Below, piece by piece: positions 58,255 to 64,000 of a stretch of DNA of 64,000 nt. The number at the start of each line of letters is the position of its first letter. Position 1 is the first letter of the stretch. The DNA comes from JBBSBL01 sp046330255 (GTDB lineage: Bacteria > Actinomycetota > Thermoleophilia > Solirubrobacterales > Solirubrobacteraceae): NCBI GenBank assembly GCA_046330255.1, contig JAXLTC010000002.1, forward strand, positions 62,001 through 126,000, in the 5' to 3' direction. The translations under genes were made by a program, and so were the position numbers. Below the pieces are notes generated by a model that had not been told where the DNA came from, ran no database searches, and worked only from the letters and a program-made list of their open reading frames with translations.

Positions 58255-59439
58255 GTGACTCGGGCAATCACCACGGCGCTCGCCGCCGCCGCGCTGACCG
58301 CCGCGCTCGCGGTGCCCGCGGCCGCGGGCGCCCGCGCGGTGCCGCGGGGCTTCCTCGGCGTGAACCTGGACCTGCCCCTGGTCGAGGCGCAGGGGTCGGT
58401 GCCGGGTGAGGCGGCGCGCATGGCCGCGGCGGGCGTCGAGTCGGTGCGGCTGCCCGTCTACTGGTACCGGCTCCAGCCGTGGGCGAGCCGGCAGGACGCG
58501 CCAGTCGCGCGCCGGGCGGGCCTGGTTTCCGTGGACGGCGTGCCGACCGACTTCGCCTGGCTGGACCGGGTGGTGGAGGCGCTCGACCGGCGCGGCCTGT
58601 CGCTGCTGCCGACCGTGCTCGGCGCGCCGCGCTGGGCCCGTGCCGAGGCCGTCGGCTCCGGCCTGCTGGTTCCGCGCGACCCCGCGCGCTACGCATCCCT
58701 GCTGCGCGGGCTGATCGCGCGCTACGGCCCGCGCGGGACGTTCTGGCGCTCCCATCCGCGACTTCCCCGGCGGCCGGTCCGCACCTGGCAGATCTGGAAC
58801 GAGCCCGACAACCCGTTCTACTGGCCCGCGCCGTTCGCGGCCTCCTACACGCGGCTGCTGCGCGCGTCCTACGCGGCCGTCCACGCGGCCGATCCCGGCG
58901 CGCGCGTGCTGCTCGCGAGCCTGACGAACCGCTCCTGGGACGCGCTCGAGGAGCTCTACGCGGCGGGCGCCCGGGGCGCCTTCGACCAGGTCGCCCTCAA
59001 CCCGTTCACGCGCGACCCGCGCGACGTGCTGCGCGTGATCGACCTCGGCCGCCGCGTGATGGCCTCACACGGCGACGGGCGCATGCCGGTCACCGTGACC
59101 GAGTTCTCGTGGCCCTCGTCGGCCGGCCGACTGCGCGTGCCGTTCTTCGCCGAGGTCACGCGCCTCGGCCAGGCGGCGCGGGTCAGGCAGGTCGTGCCGC
59201 TGCTGGCGCGCGCCCGCCGCTCGCGGCGGCTGACGGCGGTCTACTGGTACACGTGGGCGTCCTCGGACCTCGGCAGCAACTACACGTTCCGCTACGCGGG
59301 CCTGCGCCGTGTGCTGCGCGGGCACACCGGAGACAAGCCCGCGCTGGCCGCCTTCCGCGCCGCCGCGCTGGGGCTGGAGGGCTGCGCGACGAAGACCGTG
59401 GCGGACCGCTGCGCCGCTCCGGCGCGGCGCCGGCGCTAG
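58255..59439 (+). CDS. secreted glycoside-hydrolase-like TIM-barrel protein (copy 2)
   Basis: 394 residues. Signal peptide ALAAAALTAALAVPAAAGA, no Lys-rich linker, then GFLGVNLDLPLV, SVRLPVYWYRLQPW, LSLLPTVLGAPRWA, TWQIWNEPDNPFYWP (Glu183) and VTVTEFSWP (Glu283). It follows copy 1 block for block, including VPTDF, FWR and GDKPALAAFRAAALGLEGC near the end. Clan GH-A type. GTG 58255 is 10 bases after the previous stop, so the pair is one transcript; both may trim the glycan made by the neighbouring cluster. Confidence 0.82.
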   Translation: MTRAITTALAAAALTAALAVPAAAGARAVPRGFLGVNLDLPLVEAQGSVPGEAARMAAAGVESVRLPVYWYRLQPWASRQDAPVARRAGLVSVDGVPTDFAWLDRVVEALDRRGLSLLPTVLGAPRWARAEAVGSGLLVPRDPARYASLLRGLIARYGPRGTFWRSHPRLPRRPVRTWQIWNEPDNPFYWPAPFAASYTRLLRASYAAVHAADPGARVLLASLTNRSWDALEELYAAGARGAFDQVALNPFTRDPRDVLRVIDLGRRVMASHGDGRMPVTVTEFSWPSSAGRLRVPFFAEVTRLGQAARVRQVVPLLARARRSRRLTAVYWYTWASSDLGSNYTFRYAGLRRVLRGHTGDKPALAAFRAAALGLEGCATKTVADRCAAPARRRR

Positions 59440-59483
59440 CCGCTCCGGCCCGGGCGCATGGAACCCGTACCCGCGAGGACGAG

Positions 59484-60545
59484 CTAGCGGCCGGCGGGCG
59501 TGAGCGCGGCGAGCAGCCCGTCCAGCCGGCGCATGGCGGCGTCCCAGCTCAGCTCGGCCGCCCGCGCCAGGCCGCGCGCCGCCAGCTCGCGGCGCTCGTC
59601 GCCGTCCGCGGCCGCGCGCAGCAGCGCCGCGGCGATCGCCTCCGGGTCCTCCGGGTCGGCGAGCAGCGCCGCCCCGCCGGCGGTCTCGGGCAGCGCGCCG
59701 CGATCCGCGGCGACGACCGGCACGCCGCTGGCCATCGCCTCCACGACCGTCAGCCCGAAGCCCTCGTAGAGCGAGGGCAGCACGAACGCGCGCGCGCCGG
59801 CGTAGAGCCCGGGCAGGTGCTCGTCGGGCACGTGGCCGAGCAGGCGCACCTCTCCGGGGGCGCCCTCGGCCTGGAGGTGGGGCCGCCCGCCACCCGCCGC
59901 CACGAGATCGATCCCCGCCTCCCGCAGCGCGCGCGCCGCGGGACCGAGCGCGGAGAGGTTCTTGCGCGCGATGCGGCTGGCGACCGTCAGGACGTAGGGC
60001 CGGGTCAGGCCGAGCGCGCGTCGTGCCGGCTCGGACTCGGCCGCCGGGTCGAAGCGCTCGTCCACTCCGCCGGGCACCACGGCGACGCGCTCCGGCGGGA
60101 CCCCGAGCAGCTCGACGATCTCGCCGCGCGAGAACTCGGAGACCGTCACCACGAGCCGCGCGCGGCGCGCGATCGCCGGCAGGACCGCGCGCTGCCAGGC
60201 GACGTAGGCGCGGCTGTAGAACTCCGGGAAGCGCAGCGCCGCGGCGTCGTGGATCACGACGGCGTTGCGCGGGTAGGCGACCGGCGCGAGGTTCGCGGGC
60301 GACAGCAGCAGCGCCGCCCGGGCGAGCGCCGCGCGCGCCGGGAGCCACCCCTGCTCCCACAGGTGGCCGGCGCGGTGGCTGAGCGCGGCCGGCGGGCGCA
60401 CGACCTCGTAAGCGCCCGGCCGCAGCGCGGGCAGCCGCGTCGCCGTCTCCCGCGCCCAGCGCTCCACGCCCCCGAGCTCCGGTCGTGCGGCGGCGCGCGC
60501 GTTGACGAGGATCGGGCGGTCGGGCGGCACGGGCGACGGCGCCAC
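59484..60545 (-). CDS. family 4 glycosyltransferase
   Basis: 353 residues, GT-B fold. N-terminal RPELGGVERWARETATRLPA (about 20-40), VVIHDAAALRFPEFYS (about 98) and VTVSEFSRGEIVELLGVP (about 132) are typical of mannosyl/rhamnosyl GT4 enzymes. Donor domain: VLTVASRIARKNLSALGPA (about 190) and PSLYEGFGLTVVEAMASGVPVVAAD (about 265). GTG 60545 lies only 16 bases from the divergent GT4-GT2 fusion gene, so their promoters overlap the coding ends. Confidence 0.9.
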   Translation of the reverse strand: MAPSPVPPDRPILVNARAAARPELGGVERWARETATRLPALRPGAYEVVRPPAALSHRAGHLWEQGWLPARAALARAALLLSPANLAPVAYPRNAVVIHDAAALRFPEFYSRAYVAWQRAVLPAIARRARLVVTVSEFSRGEIVELLGVPPERVAVVPGGVDERFDPAAESEPARRALGLTRPYVLTVASRIARKNLSALGPAARALREAGIDLVAAGGGRPHLQAEGAPGEVRLLGHVPDEHLPGLYAGARAFVLPSLYEGFGLTVVEAMASGVPVVAADRGALPETAGGAALLADPEDPEAIAAALLRAAADGDERRELAARGLARAAELSWDAAMRRLDGLLAALTPAGR

Positions 60546-60561
60546 GATAGATGTTCACTCC

Positions 60562-62628
60562 GTGCCGATCCTGTTCGTCAGCTACTCGGGCCTCTACGGA
60601 GGCGCGGAGCGGATCCTGCTCGACGTGCTCGCGGGCGTCGGCGAGCCGGCGGTGCTCGCGTGCCCGCGGGGCGGCCTGGCTGACCGCGCGCGCGAGGCGG
60701 GCGTGCCGGTGCTCGCGCTCGCGGAGCGCCGCATCCAGGCGCGCACCTCGCCCCGCGACCGGGTCGCGGCGCCGCTGCGCCTCGCCGCCCACGCACGCGA
60801 GGTGCGCGGGCTGGCGCGCGCGCTCGGCGCGCCCACGGTGGTCGCCTGGGGCATGCGGAGCGCGCTGGCGGCGGCGGGCGGCCTGGCGGGGATGCGCCCC
60901 GCGCCGCGGCTGGTGTTCGAGCACGTCGCCCTGCGGCCCGCCGGCCCGCCCGCGCGCGCGGTGCGGGCCGCGGCGCGCCGCGCCGACGCGGTCGTGTGCC
61001 TGTCCGACGCGATCGCGCGCGACCTCGACCCCGGCGGCGCGCTCGCCGGGCGCCTGCACGTGGTGCGCCCGGGCGTCCCGGTGCCCGAGACCTGTCCGCC
61101 CCCCCCGCCCGCCGGACCGCCGAGCGCGCTCGTGCTCGGCGCCGTGGTCCCGTGGAAGCGCCCGGACCTCGCGCTCGAAGCCGTCGCCGGGGCGGCCCGC
61201 GAGGTCGAGGGGCTGCGCGCCGTCGTGGCCGGTCCGGCGATCGGCGAGGAGGGCGAGGCGCTCGCCCGCGCGCTGCGCGCCCGCGCGGAGCGGCCCGACC
61301 TCGCGGGCCGCGTCGACATGCCGGGCGCGCTGCGCGACCCGGGCGCCGCGCTCGCCGCCTGCACGTGCCTGCTGCACGCAACCGATCGCGAGCCATACGG
61401 GATGGTGCTCGCCGAGGCGCTGGCCGCCGGCCGCCCGGTCGTCGCGCCCGCGGACGGCGGGCCGCTGGAGATCGTCGACCGCGCCTGCGGCCGCCTCTAC
61501 CGCCCCGGGGACGCGGCGGACGCCGCGCGCGCGCTGGTCGAGGTGGCGGGCGACCCGGCGCGCGCCGCGGAGATGGGGGCCGCGGGGTGGGAGCACGCCC
61601 GGGAGCGCCTGCGCCTCGAGGACTCCGTGCGCCGCTGGCGAGCGGCCGCGCTCGGGGGCGCGCCCGCGGCGTCGCGTTCCGCCTCCCGTGGAGCCGGGCG
61701 GGCGCCCGCGGGCGCGGGCGTCGCGCTCGTCACGGTCACCCACGACTCGCAGGACGACCTCGCGCGGCTGCTCTCCTCGGTGGCCCGCCACCTCCCCGCC
61801 GCCCGGGTGGTCGTGGTCGACTCCGGCTCGCGGGACGGCTCGCTCGCGCTTGCGCGCGAGTGGCCCGGGGACGCGACGGTCGTCGATCTCGGCGCCAACG
61901 AGGGGTACGGGCGCGGCTCGAACCGCGGGGTGGCGGCGGTCGGCGAGGCGGACGTCACCGTGATCCTGAATCCGGACGTCGAGCTCGTCGACTCCTCGCT
62001 GGGGGAACTCGCCGCCGAGCTGCGCCGCCCGGGCGCGCCGGATCGGCTGCTCGCCCCGCTCGTCCTGCACCCGGACGGGCGGCTCCAGGACTCGGCCCAG
62101 GCGGCGCCGGCGACCGCGCTCCAGGGCTTCCGGGCGCTCGTCCCGGCGGCCGCGATGCCCGGTCCGCTGCGCCGCCGCGTGGAGCCGTACCGTTCGGGGA
62201 GGCCGCGAAAGGTGGCGTGGGCGGTCGGCTGCTGCATCGCGGCGCGGACGGCGACGCTGCGCGCGCTCGGGCCCTTCGACGAGGAGGCGTTCCTCTACGC
62301 CGAGGACCTCGACCTCGGCCTGCGCGCGCGACAGGAAGGCGTCGAGACCTGGTTCTGGCCGGCGGCGCGGGTGGTGCACCGTGAGGCGCACAGCTCGCGG
62401 CGCGCGTTCGGCGGCGAGCCCTACGCTCTGCTGGCCGCCCGGCGCCGCGCGGTCGTCGCCCGGCGCCTCGGGTCGCGCCGCGCCGCGCTGGACGACTGGA
62501 TCCAGATCGTCACGTTCGCCGACCGCATCGCGCTGCGCACGGCGCTGGGTCGCGACGCGACACGCGAGCGCGCCCAGCTCGCCGCGCTACGCGCGGTGCG
62601 GCGCTCGGACGGCGGGGAGACGCCGTGA
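60562..62628 (+). CDS. bifunctional GT4-GT2 glycosyltransferase fusion
   Basis: 688 residues. First half GT4 (GT-B): FVSYSGLYGGAERILLDVL near the start, VVCLSDAIARDLD (about 145), ALVLGAVVPWKRPDLALEAV (about 190) and TDREPYGMVLAEALAAGRPVVAP (about 275-297). After a Gly/Ala/Arg linker (about 370-390) a GT2 domain begins: ALVTVTHDSQDDLARLL, VVVVDSGSRDGSLAL, GANEGYGRGSNRGVA, VILNPDVELVDS and GPFDEEAFLYAEDLDLGLRARQEG (about 570). Two linkages could be formed by one protein. GTG 60562 is the start. It overlaps the next GT2 gene by GTGA. Confidence 0.88.
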   Translation: MPILFVSYSGLYGGAERILLDVLAGVGEPAVLACPRGGLADRAREAGVPVLALAERRIQARTSPRDRVAAPLRLAAHAREVRGLARALGAPTVVAWGMRSALAAAGGLAGMRPAPRLVFEHVALRPAGPPARAVRAAARRADAVVCLSDAIARDLDPGGALAGRLHVVRPGVPVPETCPPPPPAGPPSALVLGAVVPWKRPDLALEAVAGAAREVEGLRAVVAGPAIGEEGEALARALRARAERPDLAGRVDMPGALRDPGAALAACTCLLHATDREPYGMVLAEALAAGRPVVAPADGGPLEIVDRACGRLYRPGDAADAARALVEVAGDPARAAEMGAAGWEHARERLRLEDSVRRWRAAALGGAPAASRSASRGAGRAPAGAGVALVTVTHDSQDDLARLLSSVARHLPAARVVVVDSGSRDGSLALAREWPGDATVVDLGANEGYGRGSNRGVAAVGEADVTVILNPDVELVDSSLGELAAELRRPGAPDRLLAPLVLHPDGRLQDSAQAAPATALQGFRALVPAAAMPGPLRRRVEPYRSGRPRKVAWAVGCCIAARTATLRALGPFDEEAFLYAEDLDLGLRARQEGVETWFWPAARVVHREAHSSRRAFGGEPYALLAARRRAVVARRLGSRRAALDDWIQIVTFADRIALRTALGRDATRERAQLAALRAVRRSDGGETP

Positions 62629-63596
62629 GCGCCCGCGCGCCCGCTACCGTCGTGATCCCGAACTGGAACGGGTTGCGCTGGCTCGACGGCGTGCTCGGCT
62701 CGCTCGAGCGCCAGACCCTCCCTGCGGCGGAGGTCGTGGTCGTCGACAACGGCTCCGAGGACGGCTCACGCTCCCACCTCGCCGAGCGCTGGCCGGCGGC
62801 GCGCGTGCTGGCGCTGGACCGCAACCACGGCTTCGCGGTCGCGGCGAACCGGGGGATCGCGGCCTCCGCGACGCCCTACGTGGCGCTGGTGAACACCGAC
62901 GTCTTGCTCGCGCCCGATTGGCTGGAGCGGACGGTGACCGCGCTCGAGGCCCACCCGGAGGCGGCGGCGGTGGCGACGAAGATGGTCGATCTCGAGGACC
63001 CGCAGCGGCTGTACGACACCGGCGACGTCATGCGACGCGACGGCGCCTGCGAGCAGCGCGGGCGCTTCCGCCGCGACGACGGCCGCTGGGACGAGCCCGG
63101 CGAGGTCTGGGCCGCGTGCGCGGGGGCCGCGCTCTACCGCCGCGCCGCGCTCGACGCGGCGGGCGGCTTCGACGAACGGCTCTTCTCCTACCTCGAGGAC
63201 GTCGACCTCGGCTTGCGGCTACGCCTTCAGGGGTGGACCTGTCGCTACGAGCCCGCCGTTGCCCGCCACGCGAGCGAGGGGTCATCCGGCGCGCTGCGCC
63301 GGCCGGTCGCGGGCTGGGTCGAGCGCAACACGCTGCTGCTGGTCGCCAAGCACTTCCCGGCCCGCTGGCTGCCCTACGTCGCCTACCGCCAGGCCGGCTG
63401 GGCGTGGCATGCCCTGCGCGCGGGACGCCTCCGGGCGCACCTCGGCGGCGCCCTGGCGGCGCTCCCGCTGCTGCCCGCGATGCTCCGCGAGCGCCGGACC
63501 CTGCGCGAGCGCGCCCGCGTGCCGATCGAGCGCGCGATCCCCGCCCGGCCGCTGCGGGGACCGCGCGCCGGCGGCCACCCCCTGGCCGAGCACTGA
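62625..63596 (+). CDS. family 2 glycosyltransferase (rhamnosyltransferase-like)
   Basis: 323 residues, GT-A fold. TVVIPNWNGLRWLDGVL, EVVVVDNGSEDGSRSH (about 38), DRNHGFAVAANRGIA (about 65), VALVNTDVLLAPDWLE (about 88), ACAGAALYRRAALDAAGGFDERLFSYLEDVDLGLRLRLQG (about 162-200) and RHASEGSSGAL. This is the same subfamily as the GT2 at 18309-19262 and the second half of the preceding fusion. It is coupled to that fusion by a 4-base overlap. C-terminal basic tail. Confidence 0.88.
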   Translation: MSARAPATVVIPNWNGLRWLDGVLGSLERQTLPAAEVVVVDNGSEDGSRSHLAERWPAARVLALDRNHGFAVAANRGIAASATPYVALVNTDVLLAPDWLERTVTALEAHPEAAAVATKMVDLEDPQRLYDTGDVMRRDGACEQRGRFRRDDGRWDEPGEVWAACAGAALYRRAALDAAGGFDERLFSYLEDVDLGLRLRLQGWTCRYEPAVARHASEGSSGALRRPVAGWVERNTLLLVAKHFPARWLPYVAYRQAGWAWHALRAGRLRAHLGGALAALPLLPAMLRERRTLRERARVPIERAIPARPLRGPRAGGHPLAEH

Positions 63597-63599
63597 GGT

Positions 63600-63639
63600 G
63601 CGGGCGGCGGCCGTGGCGCTGACCGCTGCGCCGGCCCGC
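63600..63639. terminator. G/C-rich hairpin between convergent genes
   Basis: GCGGGC and GCCCGC arms with further pairing inside lie 3 bases after the GT2 stop and just before the glycosylase stop. No T-run. Confidence 0.35.
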
Positions 63640-63640
63640 G

Positions 63641-64000
63641 CTACCCCTCGTCGAAGAGCCCCAGTTGCTCGCGCGCCGGGTCCGGCCGGGCCATCTCGGG
63701 CCCGGAATCGGCCGTCTCGAACGCGACGGGCTCCGGGACCTCGCCGGGATCCTCGTCCTCGCCGGCGGGCGGGAGCGCCAGCAGGCCGGGCAGGCGCGCG
63801 ACGTCGGCGCGCAGCTCCTCCAGGGTCCCGGTCGAGCGCAGCGCCGCGGCGGGGTGGTACAGCGGGTAGAGGCGGACGGTGCGCGGGCCTATCCGGCGGA
63901 CCTCGGCGCGCCCGTGGACCCTCGTGATGCCGGTCGGATCGCTGCGCAGGAGCTTGGTGGAGAAGTTGCCCAGGGTGGCGATCACCCGCGGCTCGATCAG
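63641..64000 (-). CDS. uracil-DNA glycosylase (family 4-like), 5' part outside window
   Basis: 119 residues to the stop at 63641; the frame is open at the window edge. LIEPRVIATLGNFSTKLLRSD and later YPLYHPAAALRST are the C-terminal half of a family 4 (Fe-S) uracil-DNA glycosylase, including the HPAAAL catalytic-loop segment. The Fe-S Cys residues and active-site Gly-Glu-Gly-Pro part lie beyond the edge. It removes uracil from DNA. An acidic Pro/Glu-rich tail of about 45 residues ends in EQLGLFDEG. Confidence 0.85.
   Translation of the reverse strand: MIEPRVIATLGNFSTKLLRSDPTGITRVHGRAEVRRIGPRTVRLYPLYHPAAALRSTGTLEELRADVARLPGLLALPPAGEDEDPGEVPEPVAFETADSGPEMARPDPAREQLGLFDEG

Noticed and set aside
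59065..62391. Minus-strand frame of 1108 codons, the longest in the window
   Set aside because: Only a product of stop-poor GC-rich DNA; it crosses several well-supported genes on both strands.
1..64000. tRNA, rRNA or riboswitch genes
   Set aside because: No cloverleaf, rRNA-like block or known riboswitch core was seen in any intergenic stretch, all of which are under 240 bases.

Overview
The window is very GC-rich and almost fully coding. Third codon positions are nearly all G or C, GTG and TTG starts are common, and many adjacent genes overlap by 4 bases (ATGA or GTGA). Combined with a Rex-glutaredoxin operon, a K+-independent H+-pyrophosphatase and a family 4 uracil-DNA glycosylase, this points to an actinobacterium. 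A member of the Thermoleophilia/Solirubrobacterales (Conexibacter- or Patulibacter-like) is my best guess. That placement is inference from gene content and style; no rRNA or tRNA gene was seen.

Layout. 1-1.2 kb: 5' part of an IS1182-type transposase cut by the window edge. 1.2-10.8 kb (minus strand): housekeeping genes. These are hppA, a membrane spermidine-synthase-like protein, and a tightly coupled run tsaB-rimI-tsaD-glutaredoxin-rex-carboxylate/amine ligase-small DUF1844-like protein, joining t6A tRNA modification to redox control. 10.8-13.9 kb: a KAS III-like enzyme, an acyltransferase-3 membrane protein and an SDR lie between tsaB and tsaE, which are usually neighbours. 14.4-63.6 kb: a very large cell-surface glycan region. 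It holds three flippases, a Wzy-like polymerase, two O-antigen-ligase-like proteins, one polyprenyl-phosphate sugar transferase, about a dozen GT2/GT4 enzymes (two of them fusions), several GT-C-type membrane proteins, a UDP-GlcNAc 2-epimerase and nucleotide-sugar epimerases. It also has an E1/RfbH-type [2Fe-2S] 3-dehydrase that predicts a 3,6-dideoxyhexose. Two secreted glycoside-hydrolase-like proteins follow. The window ends in the 3' part of a uracil-DNA glycosylase gene.

How the genes fit together. The sugar transferase would start a lipid-linked glycan in the membrane, GT2/GT4 enzymes extend it, flippases export it, and Wzy/ligase proteins polymerise or transfer it. GT-C proteins would add residues from lipid-linked donors outside the membrane. 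Many functions occur in two or three diverged copies (flippase, ligase, GT39-like protein, TPR protein, lipoprotein, spermidine-synthase-like protein, glycoside hydrolase, and a three-member 'DQLQY' membrane family), so the region seems to have grown by duplication.

Many first genes of transcription units have a TANNNT box 6-9 bases before the start codon and no Shine-Dalgarno sequence, which suggests leaderless transcription. There is no stretch over 300 bases without a gene. No CRISPR array, prophage or RNA gene was recognised.
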